Assembly (NCBI GenBank): GCA_012931725.1
Contig: CM022946.1
Span: forward strand, 50,397,477-50,461,476
Reading direction: 5' to 3'
From: Litsea cubeba
Lineage: Eukaryota > Streptophyta > Magnoliopsida > Laurales > Lauraceae
DNA length: 64,000 bases
The position numbers and the translations under genes were made by a program. The notes under the pieces are model-generated. The model had not been told where the DNA came from. It saw only the letters and a program-made list of their open reading frames with translations, and searched no databases. Positions 21,323-32,600 of this stretch are shown here, in pieces (the first letter of the stretch is position 1; each line of letters opens with the position of its first letter).

Positions 21323-23130
21323 TACTACAAGAAGTTGTAGTTTTAGCGACGTTTTTAAAATTCATCGGTAAAAATTAATATTTACCGACGTATATAATTA
21401 CGTCGGTAAATATTTGACTTTTACCGACGTTTTTATAAAAAAACGTCGGTAAAATATAGCACTTTACCGACGTTTTTAAAAAACGTCGGTAAATGTCACC
21501 CTGGAAATTATCCTCATCTTTAAAAAATCATAGATTATTACCGATGAAAAAAAAACATCGGTGAACGTTTTTTTAATTTACCGACAAAAAAAAACATCTG
21601 TAAAACTATTTTTTATTTTTTATTTTTTCTTATTTTACAGACGAAAATAAAACGTCGAAAAAGTATTTTTACTTTTATTTTATTTATTTTACCGATGAAG
21701 AAAAATGTCGGTAAAACTATTTTTTAATTTATATTTATTTTTCTTTTTATTTTACAGATGAAAAAAACGTCTGCAAATTTATTTTTCTTTTTTATTTTAT
21801 TTATTTTACCAACGAAAAAAAACTTCTGTAAAAATCTTTTTTAATTTTTATTTATTTTTGTTTTACTTGTAATGATGAAAAACAAAGTCCGTAAAATTAT
21901 TTTTATTTTTAATTTATTTATTTTACCGATAAAAATAAACGTGGGTAAAAACTATTTTTTTATTTTTATTTATTTTTATTTTTATTTTACTAACGAAAAA
22001 AACGTTGGCAAAATTATTTTATATTTCTCTTTTACTTATTTTATTGCAAAGATAAGTCAATAAAACTATTTTTTTAATTTTTTTGATTTTTGATTTTGAT
22101 TTCTTTTATCGAATAAAAAAAACGTCGGTAAAAATGTTTTTTAAATTTTATTTATTTTTCTATTTATTTTACCTACGAAAAAAAACGTCAGTAAAATAAT
22201 TTTTTATTTTTATTTTATTTATTTTACCAAAAAAACATCTGTAAAACTATTTTCAAATTTCTTTTTATTATTCATTTAATTTTACTGATAAAAAAAATGT
22301 CGGCAAAATTTTTTTTTATTTCATATATTTTACCGACGAAAAAAAACTTCGGTAAATTTTTTTTTAATTTTAACTCATTTTTCTATTTATTTTACAGACG
22401 AAAAAAAAATGTCAGCAAAATTATTTTTTATTTTTATTAGATTTTTTTTACCGACAAAAAAAATTGGTAAAAATATTTTATTTATTTATTTTTATTTTTA
22501 TTTTACTGACAAAAAAAAAACCTCGGCAAAATTATTTTTTATTTTTTTACTGATAAAAAAAAACATCGGTAAAAATATTTTTTGATTTTTATTTATTTTT
22601 CTTTTTATATTGCCGAAGAAAAAAATTGTGAAAGATTATTTTTTATTTTATTTTATTTTCATTTACCGATGAAAAAAACGTCGGTAAAAATAATTTTTTT
22701 TTTATTTTTCTTTTTGATTTTATAGATAAAAAAATCGGGAAAATTATTTTTTATTGATAATTTCATTTATTTTACCGATGAAAAAAATGTAAGTAAATTT
22801 TTTTTTAATTTTTATTTATTTTACTGACGAAAAAAAAACTTCGGCAAAATTATTTTTTATTTATTACACCGACGGAAAAAAAAGTCGATAAAACTATTTT
22901 TTAATTTTTATTTATTTCTTTTTTTATTTTATTGACAAAAAAAGACGTCGGCAAAATTATTTTTTATTTTTTTTATTCATTTTACCGACGAAAAAAAACG
23001 TCTGTAAAAATATTTTTTAATTTTTATTTGTTTTTCTTTTTATTTTACCGACGAAAAAAAACATCGGCAAAATTATTTTTTACTTTTATTTTATTTATTT
23101 TACCGACGAAGAAAAACGTCATGGATTCCC
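21323..23130 (+). mobile_element. CACTA (En/Spm) element end with subterminal repeat array
   Basis: The end reads TACTACAAGAAGTTGTAG, a CACTA terminus with the first C changed to T. A sister end with intact CACTACAAGGAGTTG is at 24025. Then come about 1.8 kb of alternating ACCGACG and CGTCGGT words separated by A- and T-runs, with a period near 90-100 bases. Short inverted subterminal repeats of this type are the CACTA transposase-binding regions. No right end (CTTGTAGTG) is seen, so the element is truncated or interrupted. Confidence 0.82.
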
Positions 23131-23334
23131 ACATTATAAAATAAAAGGATTGTATTTTTATCGCCTTATTATTAACATTTGACAATGTAATTCGCATCTC
23201 AGCCTAGTAGATAAATTTTTTGTAAAATCGTATTGAGTCAGGAAATCAAATTCTCACCTGCCTTACTCGTTAATGACTGAAGTAGATATAACTCATACCA
23301 TGTAAGACGTGCCTTAAGTTAATCAATGATAAGA

Positions 23335-23425
23335 AAGTATGAGATCCAAGTTGTAGCTCAGCTGATTAGAGGTTGGGTGTGCGAGTTCAAAATCTAAATC
23401 CCATGTAGCAAAAAATTAAATAAAA
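23335..23425 (+). repeat. SINE-like, tRNA-derived sequence
   Basis: GTAGCTCAGCTGATTAGAG matches a Pol III box A and GTGCGAGTTCAAAATC a degenerate box B about 30 bases downstream. That is the head of a plant tRNA-derived SINE. It is not a tRNA gene, as it cannot form the acceptor stem and box B is mutated. The 3' limit is uncertain. Confidence 0.5.
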
Positions 23426-23629
23426 TATAATTGACATTCATAGCAGGAAACATACCTGAAATATATGGCAAACCATTAATTGAGCAACAAACAAGGCAAG
23501 AAATGACACAGGAAAAAAAAACACTAATTTGTTTATGTAAATTCACATCATACTTAAACAAATTGCAAGCCATAAGTCAATGCAGTAAGTAAATCCAGAG
23601 AAATCCAATCCATAAAATTTAGTTAAACA

Positions 23630-24024
23630 ACTATTTTCCAATGATCTGTAGGTGGGGCCCTTGCAATGGATGAGAGTTGTTCAAAAGCAGTGCATTCCAA
23701 ACTAAAAGATCTAAGGTATCTAGTCTTTTCAACGGTCATCTCTTTCAAGTTTGAAGATTTCTCTACGGACCCCAGTGGGGCCCTAATATCTTGCCCTGGC
23801 ATGAATCTACGGATTACAAATACAGAGAGTGGCGTCCATTTAACAGAACAATACTCCAACTATCATCTGCTAAGACTCTCGAAGAACCCAGCCAGCGTCT
23901 CTCCGTTTTCCTTCTTGTCAGACGCTAATGATCATTCAAGAAGGTATGTGAAACCTCATTCTAGTTTAATCTTCTTCTATCTCTACTCCCTCATTCTCTT
24001 CCTCGTACCAGTTAGATCCACATG
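23630..24024 (+). other. Unknown frame, possibly exon-like
   Basis: A 142-codon frame (23666-24094) includes a donor-like AAG-GTATGTG at about 23941. I recognise no domain. The base composition is more balanced than the flanks. It may be a captured fragment inside the CACTA region. Confidence 0.25.
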
Positions 24025-24154
24025 CACTACAAGGAGTTGCACTTTTAGCGATGTTTTTATAAAAAACGTCTACCTTTTACCGACGTTTTCTTAAAAAACG
24101 TCGGCAAATGTCATTCTTAAAATTAATTTTATTTTTAAAAATCATAGATTATTA
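24025..24154 (+). mobile_element. Second CACTA end
   Basis: CACTACAAGGAGTTGCACTTTTAGCGATG is in the same orientation as the end at 21323 and matches it as far as 'aaaatcatagattatta', after which the two differ. ACCGACG/CGTCGGC words lie at 24078-24106. The abrupt loss of similarity at about 24155 suggests a further insertion. Confidence 0.8.
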
Positions 24155-25011
24155 CGTGTTAAAATTTGGACCCATAATCATGCATGATCTTCTGAATATA
24201 TCCAATGGTTTGGATCATGATTTTTGGTGGCTGAATTTACAAAAAAAAAAAAAAAAAACTGCCCTTTTACAATTTCAAAACTGAGTCAATAGTCATGGTA
24301 CATCAACAGTCAAAAACATTTTTATAGTTATCTCAAGATCCACTTGGATTTAGAGGCTCATTTTTGGACCTGGGACCGTTTTTGGCCATCCAAAGAGAAT
24401 CAACAGAACGGATCAGGATTATGGGGCGCACAATGTCCAGAATATTAGATCGAAGGGCTCATGTTCTTCTGCAAATATCTCGAGATCTGAGATAGATCAA
24501 CGGCTGAAATTTTGACACGTGGCCGTGTTTGACCGTCTGCAAATATCTAACGGTCCGGATCATGATTTCGGGTCCCATAAATTAAAAAAAATGAAAAACC
24601 AGACTATCCAATGAGGACGTCCATATCACTGTAGCGACAAGCATCTATCCGCTTTAGACGAGTTTGTCTGATTGGAATCTGCCACTTTTTTTGACTTCAT
24701 GACTTCATGAAACAGACATTATTTGTCTTAATGCCATTTGAAATGGACACAGTAAAAGCTTCAACCAAACATGCTAAAACCGGATTCAATTAGTTTTAAG
24801 CCAATAAGCTAGGAGAAAAGTAGAGATGCCAAACTGAACCTAAGTGTTAAGAATCTAACGTTTTTAGGTCTAATTCGTTAACCGGGAGTCCGATTTACGA
24901 GCCGTCAGTTCCTGCAAGTTAATTTCGCCTCGAGCGAGGTGCTCGTATCGGTTTCTGATTTTTTCGAGGGCTGTTTTTCGTTCCGGACCCTCGACGGGCC
25001 GTTTTAAAGCC
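24155..25011. other. Unassigned insert between CACTA-type blocks
   Basis: No coding frame. It carries repeated phrases such as 'ggatcatgattt' (24214 and 24555 areas) and the hairpin-like cgagcgaggtgctcg at about 24932. It may be a further decayed transposon. Confidence 0.35.
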
Positions 25012-25014
25012 TAA

Positions 25015-25386
25015 GGCCCTGTTTCTTTAGAAGAATTCCTGACAAGAATTCAGGGTATCTTGGAATTCAGAATTCCTGTCAGGAATTCTGTGTTTCTTTA
25101 CAAGGATTCGTTGGCTTTTGAAATTCCAAGAAAAATGAATTTACACTTGAATTTGTACAGTACTAATACATACAGGGTTCTAATTCTAGGTAGAAATTAT
25201 TTTAGCTTTGAAACAGGGAATTTGTGGAGTTAGGGAATTTAGAATTCTCATACAGGAATTCAGGCCTTTCAATGAAATAAGGAATTCGAGATTTTAGAAT
25301 TCAGCAGTATTTCAAATGCCAGTATTTGAAATTCCCAAACAAGCACCAGACATGAATTCTATGAATTCCAGTAAAGAAACGGGCCC
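25015..25386. mobile_element. Tourist-like MITE (PIF/Harbinger type)
   Basis: The 372-bp element starts GGCCCTGTTTCTTTA and its reverse-complemented right end starts GGGCCCGTTTCTTTA. TAA lies on both sides (25012-25014 and 25387-25389). The interior is rich in GAATTC/GGAATTC palindromes and codes for nothing. The 3-bp TAA duplication and GGCCC-type ends are typical of Tourist MITEs. Confidence 0.8.
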
Positions 25387-25404
25387 TAAGTGTTGGAAAA
25401 TCCT

Positions 25405-25632
25405 TTTTTTATTTATTTTACGTCGGTAAAACTATCAGAGACTATTATCGACGATTTATATGATGTCGGTAGGAAAATTAAAAATCAAAGTCCTTTACTG
25501 ACAGATTTTTTTTACCGACGAAAAAAACATCGGTAAATGTTGGTAGACTTTTTTCCTTATTTTAAATAATAAAAATAAAATAATTTTTACCGACGAAAAT
25601 CCATTTTTTGCGATGAAAAATAAACGTCGGTC
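25405..25632. repeat. CACTA-type subterminal repeats upstream of the captured genes
   Basis: ACCGACG, CGTCGGT and variants recur between 25420 and 25630, like those at 21.3-23.1 kb. They end directly before the CT-rich leader of the PIP5K fragment, suggesting that the capture lies inside a CACTA element. Confidence 0.7.
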
Positions 25633-25815
25633 TCCAAAAGCCCTATTTTCGCTCTCTCTCTCTGCTTTTTCTCTCTATCTCGCTCGATCTCTCTGCGCTC
25701 TCTGTCTTTCTCGCTCACTCTTGCTCTATCGCTCGATCTCTCTACTCTCTCACTCTCTCGATCTGCTCTTTCTCTCTATCTTTGCTCTCTCTTTCTTACT
25801 CTCTCGCTCTCTCTT

Positions 25816-26157
25816 ATGTACGGCGCATCGTCGAGGGGGAGCCTGACCGATCGCAATTTCCCCCGGATCTGCATCTGGGAATCAGACGGTGAGGCCGGGG
25901 ACATCACCTTCGATATCATCGACGATGTGCAGGCGTCGAAGTTTAATTGGGACGGCACCGGATTGGTTGATTTTGAATTTTGCAAATTGGGGTTTGTTTG
26001 AATTGCAGTTATTCAGTTGGGAAACCAGCTTCCAGGTAGATGCGTGAGCTGAGGCAGGCGGATTTCGATCCCGAAGAGAAGTTCTGGACACGGTTTCCGC
26101 CTCCCTCGCATCAGTCCGTGGAGTTTCGATGGAAGGACTACTGTACCATGGTTTTCA
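25816..26157 (+). pseudogene. Captured PIP5K (phosphatidylinositol-4-phosphate 5-kinase) exons
   Basis: The first block reads NFPRICIWESDGEAGDITFDI, the region between the MORN repeats and the kinase domain of plant PIP5Ks. The second (about 26008-26157) reads YSVGKPASR-stop-MRELRQADFDP, EKFWTRFPP and SVEFRWKDYC...MVFR, the start of the lipid kinase domain, and ends at a GT donor. A CT-rich leader (25650-25812) precedes it. A TAG at 26038-26040 and loss of a few residues after FPP show decay. Catalytic lysine and activation loop are absent, so no kinase activity is possible. Confidence 0.85.
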
Positions 26158-26396
26158 GGTATGGAAGGATTTTCATGTTAGTTTTGATTTTGAATAATTA
26201 CCATGAATGTGGAATGGAACTTGAATTATGTTGTTCAATTCAATGCTTTTGGAGATGGGTTAGTTTTCAATGAATTTGGAGTGTGAAGTTCTGGTTGGGT
26301 CTGGTTTTGATGGATTTCTGGGCTTTGTTGGGTTTTTATGTGTCTGTGTTGGCCTCTCTTCTATGGTTGTTGGATTTGGTTTATTTATTTTGTCAG

Positions 26397-26816
26397 GAAA
26401 GAGGCCGAGAACTGCGATTGCCTTCAAGGTAATGTATCTTTCTCGTTGGTGATTGGTTAGGGTTTTAGGGAGATTAGGGTTTAAGCTTTTGTTATGATTG
26501 ATGGTTTTTTTTTTTTTTTTTTTTTTTGCTTACTTATAAGGTTTTTTTTTTTTTTGGTGCTTAGGGTTTCAGGTGTGCCACTCGCTTGGTGGTGGAACTG
26601 GATCTGGGATGGGAACCTTGCTGATATCAAAGATCACGGAAGAGTATCCTGATCGGATGATGCTCACATTCTCCGTGTTTCCATCGCCTAAGGTTTGTTA
26701 TCAAAGATCTGGAGAATGCTGATGAGTGCATGGTGTTGGACAATGAGGCTCTTTATGATATCTGCTTCAGAACTCTGAAGCTAACCACTCCCAGCTGTGA
26801 TTATATCATACTCTAA
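26397..26816 (+). pseudogene. Captured beta-tubulin exons
   Basis: A short exon (26397-26428) encodes KEAENCDCLQ after a tttgtcag acceptor, then an intron (26429-26564), then an exon reading GFQVCHSLGGGTGSGMGTLL and PDRMMLTFSVFPSPK, which holds the tubulin GTP-binding loop GGGTGSG. After 26694 about 18 residues are missing and the frame resumes at ENADECMVLDNEALYDICF, ending in a stop at 26814-26816. This is beta-tubulin rather than alpha, judged from the CHSLGGGTGSG and MMLTFSVFPSPK wording. It lies directly after the PIP5K piece on the same strand. Confidence 0.93.
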
Positions 26817-27607
26817 AACCCGACTTCAATTTTGGATTTTTTTTTGAAAAGTTTTGTTGTGTTGTGGATTTCCCTTATGTTGATTATTTCTATGAATAGG
26901 TACTTCTAATGTTCTCTTTCTTTTTTTGTTGTATAAATATAAATTGCATTTTCAGTAATTAATGTTGTTTTCTTTATTTAGACTCTCTATTTGTATTTAG
27001 AGAGCAACAAGGGTTACAAAATAAAATAGATTAAATTAGTCTGTTATTGTTTTCTTATATAGGATTTATCAATGTATTGGGTTTTGGATTGTGGATTTTC
27101 TCTGTCTTATATTTCTTCGAATTAGAATTTTTTTTGTTGGTATTGGATTGTTTCTGTATATGTTTGCCAGTTCTGTTGATGAATTTTACTTGATGTTGAT
27201 GTTAATTTTGGATTTTGTTTGGCTTTTAACTTGTTTCCATTATTATGGGTTTAGTTCTGAGTCTTATTTGGTATGTTTCCATCCCTGTTAGTGTGTTTGC
27301 TATTATCATGTGATTGTGTCTGTGAGTCTGTTGGTTATGTGAGTCTGTTGTGGAGTGAGTAGATGATGCCTTTAGGCTAGTCTATTGGCTTTGCTATAAT
27401 GTATGTGTCTGTGAGTCTGTTGTGGAGTGAGTAGATGATGCCTTTAGGCTAGTCTATTTGCTGTGGTGTCTAATTAGTAGTTATTATGATAAAATAATGG
27501 CAGAAGAAGAGACTGTAGGGTCTGCTTTTCTTGTTTTCTCTCTACTACTAGGAATTGTGGATGGAAAAGGACCTTCTAGATTCCCCATCTATTTGTTAAA
27601 TTATATT
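26817..27607. other. T-rich non-coding flank with a 48-bp direct duplication
   Basis: No coding frame was recognised. GTGAGTCTGTTGTGGAGTGA and the following bases at 27339-27386 recur at 27411-27458. The stretch ends at the target site of element B and should continue at 59977. Confidence 0.6.
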
Positions 27608-27612
27608 GCTAG

Positions 27613-28460
27613 TGTGTGGGGAGATTTTTAAGACTCCAGGATTACGCTAATCACGGCTATAAGATATGACTAAGCACTCTCACGTGCCATTCACGTGCCA
27701 CCCAGACTCGCCTCGGCTGCCGGGACAGAGGCCTCAGCCGAAACCAGACAGACTTTGGCTGCTAGCGCCGAGCTCGGCCACCAAGGGCCTTCTTCGGCTA
27801 AAGAGCTTGACCCCGGCCAAAGGAGCCGAGACGGAAGCTGAAATGAAGAAGAAACCCCACTCGCGCCCCACACCCGCCACGTCATCAGACACGTGGCAGA
27901 ATAGGGGCGCGAGCCAGTGGGACAGATGCGACATCCAACCGTCCACGCGACATCCAGCGGCTGTAGCCAATCAGGGCAAGGCCCGAGGATGGATCCGATG
28001 GGACCTCTGCCGCCAAAGGCGTCCAACATGATCTGGCCCAACATGATATGCATTAAATGCAATGTGGGCTGATCCGACTGGCATTAAATGCAATGTGGGC
28101 TGAGATGGATCACATTTATTACTTTGTGGGCTGATAAGGACTTCCCTATCAAATCAAGGGGCCCACTCCAAAATATCATCCAAAATATCATCAAGAGTCC
28201 TCTATAGATAGGACCCCATTCCACATGCAAGGTACGCAACCTATACACTTGAGAGTCGTTACTCTGCCTCTTATTCCTCTCCTTCCTTAGTTAAGTTCAT
28301 ACACTGACTTAGGCATGGAGAGCCTTGCGCCGCCCAGGCCAGGGTCCTCTGACTGCTTGTTCTTCCCTTTTAGGCTTAGAGGCAGCAGATCATCTTCTTT
28401 CATTCAGATAAGTCCTATCAGGCACCCTTAATCTTGTGAGTCATCATTTTTGCACTTACA
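27613..28460 (+). repeat. 5' LTR of element B
   Basis: It starts TGTGTGGGGAGATTTT and ends GCACTTACA. The following ATTGGCGCCGTCTGTGG is the primer-binding junction. The TATA region is mutated to TATAGATA (28203-28210). Differences from the 3' LTR are mostly C/T and G/A transitions plus one indel near 27945/59445. Confidence 0.93.
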
Positions 28461-28462
28461 AT

Positions 28463-28480
28463 TGGCGCCGTCTGTGGGAA
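28463..28480 (+). other. Primer-binding site of element B
   Basis: TGGCGCCGTCTGTGGGAA begins two bases after the LTR and is identical to the site in element A. Confidence 0.82.
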
Positions 28481-28525
28481 AGCACTATCCCAACCTTCCC
28501 AACCTTCTCAATCTCACCAGATGCC

Positions 28526-29638
28526 ATGCCTCCAAAACCTAAGAAAGGCGGAGAGTCTTTGAGAGCAATACTCGAACGACCGGGCCCGTCGACGGACGCC
28601 CCTCCTCAAGGAAGGTCCGGAACGGTGCTTGGCGCATCCGCAAGCGAGGGGCGCCTAGGCTCGCAGCTCTTCGTCGAGATTCCCTTCCAAGAGGGACTTG
28701 AGGATTCGTCCCCAGGCGACGAAGTCACGCCTCCCCGACGGGACGAGCGGCGACGCGAGCGTCCCCGGAAAGACAAAGCTGTGGCAGTCGACAAGCCACG
28801 CCGTCCGTGAGACCTCGATGACGGAGGAGATATCGCGGCTCAAAATGCCCTCATCCAGGAGCAGGACAGAATAATCTGCCAACTCCAGCAGCAACTGAGG
28901 GCAGCAGGAGCCCCCTCAGCAGGACAGCCCTCCAAGCCCCAAGGCGAGAAGAGAACCGCCCCGAGCAAGGCAGTCCAGCCCTCCCGCGAGGATTTGAGAG
29001 CTTTTCTAGACCACAAGCGTAGTCGGGCCAACGACGAGGTCTCGAGCAATGGTCAAATCCATCACGGCCGAGACGACCAAGCTCGCAGCTACCACAGTCG
29101 AGGCCATTCGAAGCGAAAGTCGGAAGCAATGTCGCCACGGAAGGATGTCGAGCAGGAGCGGCTCGACGCGCGTATTAAGCTGGCCCTTCAGCATAACATG
29201 GAGATGGCTGCTCTCGCTCGAGACCAGTAAGAATTTTACGGCCCCACCGATCTGGGGGCCTCCCCCTTCATGCGGGATATCAAGGAGACTCCACTACCCA
29301 AGAAGTTCTCTGTCCCGCGGTTCGTCCCTTACGACGGAGTGTTTGACCCAGCCGCTCACCTCCGACACTTCTCTCAGAAGATGTCCATCTGGGGGAACGA
29401 GGGCCACCTCAACTGTAAAATCTTCTCCTCCAGTCTGGGCGACCTCCCCTTGAAGTGGTACTGCGCCCTCCCGGAGAAGTCTATCTCGAGTTGGAAACAG
29501 CTCCAGCTCTCCTTCCAGAAGAAGTTCCAGGCTTACAGCGTCGTCCCCAAGACCGACAATGATATACTTGCCCTCAAGATGAAGCAGGGCGAGAGCATCA
29601 CCCAGTTCGCCCACCGATTCTGGGCGATTTACAGCTAG
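28526..29638 (+). pseudogene. gag: Gag of element B
   Basis: It starts MPPKPKKGGESLRA at 28526, 65 bases after the LTR. A disordered, charged arm is followed by a capsid core (KKFSVPRFVPYDG, LPLKWYCALPEKS, SWKQLQLSFQKKF). In-frame stops are at 28808 (TGA), 29228 (TAA) and 29636 (TAG). The last is at the same codon as in element A, after FWAIYS. The rest of the frame stays in register with pol. Confidence 0.88.
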
Positions 29639-29641
29639 ATT

Positions 29642-32600
29642 GAGGTTACTAGAGACGAAGTGGCGATTTTCGCCTTCTGGAATGCCCTGTTACCAGGGAA
29701 CGAGTTGAGGAAAGATCTGGCCGGAGACCCCGCAATCTCCATGCCGGCCTTGATGTCCCGGATAAAGCGCTATGTCGCCCGGGAGGAAGATGAAATCCGG
29801 GCCAGGGAAAGCCACGGCCCGGGACCCAAGGAGAAGGGCAATCAGCCCCAGCAGAGAGATAAGAAGCCCTTTCGAAAGGAAGAACCGAAGTAAGACTGGG
29901 TCTCCAGCTCGGCAAAGGCTACAGCGTCCAGATCCGGGGGCTGCAGGAAGACCAGACCTCCTCCCGACGCTTACCAGGCTGTTAATGTCGTCTTCAGGGA
30001 GACGATCCACCAGATTATGAACAAGATCAAGAACAGGCCATTCTTCAGTCGGCCTCAGCCCATGCAGAGTGATTCCTCCACCCGTGACTAGACCAGGTTC
30101 TGTGCCTACCACAAGCAGAATGGGCACAAAACCGAAGAGTGCAGGACCTTGAAGTTCTACCTAGAAAAGCTCGCCAAAGAAGGTCATCTGGAGGAGTTCG
30201 TCAAGGCAGGAGATGCCGGCAGCGGCGGCGGCGGCCGAGCTCATCAGAGCGCCGATAAAGATCCAGACAGCGAAGATTCTGAAAAGATCATCAATGTGAT
30301 CCATCTGGCGCCCTCAGCTCCCTCTCCCTCAGCTAGAGGCAACTCCCAGGCTCGTGCCGAAGCCAGGCAGGCCTTGCATGGGAAGGAGGTGATGAGAGCC
30401 GAGCTCGGACCAGCGTCCAAGCGAGCACGGCGCGAGCACGGCGCGAGCGCCCAGCCATCTCATTTTCAGATAAAGACCTCGAGGGAGTGCAGCTTCCCCA
30501 CAATGATCCCCTGCTCCTAACGATGAAGCTGCGAGACTGTGAAGCGGATCCTCATCGACTCCGGCAGCTCGTCTGAAGTCCTCTACTATGGATGCTTCAA
30601 AAAGATGGGGCTCTTGGAGACTGATTTGAAGGAAGCTCGCACGCCTCTGATTGGGTTCAGCGCCAAGCCGGTCTACCCCAAGGGGAGAATCACTCTGGAG
30701 ACCAGAGTAGGCGGAGCTTCGGTCATGACTGACTTCCTAGTGGTGGACGCCCCCTCCCCCTACAATGCCATTATGGGTAGGGCGTGGCTCCACAAGATGG
30801 AAGCAATTCCCTCCACTCTCCATCAGAAGCTGAAGTTCGTGCTTGAAGACAAGGAAGGCAAGATGGAGGTGGTTACAGTTGAAGGGGATCAGCAGCTGGC
30901 CAGGCAGTGTATGTTGGCCATGGTCCCTGGGGAGAAGGAGCCAGAGCGAGTGAATTTGGCAAAGTTCGAAAGGAGGCTGGATGAGATCGGCCTAGATCCT
31001 GACAAGAAGAGTATTAAAGATCTAGCCGAAGTCAGGCTCGACCCACTAGACCCTGACAGATTCTTTCTGATCGGCGCCCAGCTGCCCGACCCCGAGAGAG
31101 CCGAGCTCTCAAGATTCCTGATGCTGAACGTGGATGTCTTCGCTTGGACCCCGAGCGAAATGCCTGGGGTCGACCCCGAGGTCATGTGCCACAGGCTGAA
31201 CGTGGATCCCAACCACAAGCCAGTGGTACAGAGAGCCTGCAGGACGGGATTGTAGCAGACGGAAGCGGTGGTCAAAGAAGTTGACAAGTTGCTAGAGGCA
31301 AGCGCAATCCGGGAGGTCCAATACCCGGTCTGGCTGGCCAATACAGTGGTAGTGAAAAAGAAGACTGGCAAGTGGAGGGTATGCGTAGATTTCACAGATC
31401 TCAACAGAGCTTGCCCGAAGGACAGCTTTCCTCTTTCAAAGATTGATCAGATGATTGACGCCACTGCTGGCCATGACAGAATGAGCTTCCTCGACGCCTA
31501 CAGAGGCTACCACCAGATTCCGATGTATGAACCAGACGAGGAGAAAACTGCATTCATAACCCCCCGCGGCACTTACTGTTATAAGGTGATGCCCTTTGGG
31601 CTGAAGAACGCGGGGGCAACCTATCAGCGCCTCGTCACCAAAATGTTCCAGGCTCAGCTCGGCAAGACAGTTAAAGTCTACATTGACGACATGGTCGTCA
31701 AGTCCAAGTAGTCTAGCGACCATCTGGCGGATCTGGCCCAAGTCTTCAGCATCCTCCGTGAGTTCAAGCTCAAACTGAATGCTTCCGAGTGCGCTTTCGG
31801 CGTAGCTTCTGGCAAGTTCCTCGGAAGCCTAGTGACGCGGAGGGGGATAGAGGCCAACCCGGACCAGATTACTGCAATCCTAGGAATCCAAAGCCCATCT
31901 ACTACAAAGGAGGTCCAGAAGCTCACAGGCATGGTTGCAGCACTCAATCGCTTCATCAGCAGATCATCAGATAAGTGCCGGCCTTTCTTTCAGCTTCTGA
32001 AAAAAGAATTTAAAGTTTCAATGGACCCCTGAGTGCGACCAAGCATTGGAAGCACTCAAAACCTATCTGTCTTCACCACCCTTACTCTCTACCCCAACTC
32101 AGGGGGAGATTTTGTATCTGTATCTTGCGGTTTCGGATCATGCAGTGAGCTCCGTCTTCATCAGAGAGGACGATGGAGTCCAAAAACCAATCTACTATAC
32201 GAGCAAGGTGGCACTCGTCAGTGCCTCCCGCAAGCTCTCCCATTATTTTCAATCCCACACTATTGTGGTTATCACGGAGCACCCACTCCGATCTATATTC
32301 AAGAAAGTTGACTTTTCAGGGCGAATCTCAAAATGGGCAGTCGAACTGGGGCAGTATGACATCTAGTACCGTCCCAGGACTGCGATCAAAGCCCAAATTC
32401 TGGCAGACTTCATTGTAGAGTTCGTCTCTCCAAGCTCGGCTTCGACCCAGCTCGGCACCGAACTAGGGGGCATAGGGCATGAGCATGAAGTCACCGAGGT
32501 CGAACAATTTCCTCAGAGCCAAGTTCCTGTCTCGGCATGGAAGGTCTTCGTCAACGGCTCGTCCACCTCCAAGAGAGTTGGCACCGGCATAGTTCTCCAA

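Noticed and set aside
21323..23130. CRISPR array or satellite
   Set aside because: The repeats are short, alternate in orientation and sit next to a CACTA terminus. Direct repeats with unique spacers are absent.
23335..23425. tRNA gene
   Set aside because: Box A is good but box B is degenerate and no acceptor or anticodon stem can be formed. It fits a SINE head.
25816..26816. Functional PIP5K or tubulin gene
   Set aside because: Only exon fragments remain, with an in-frame stop and missing residues. The kinase core and most of tubulin are absent.
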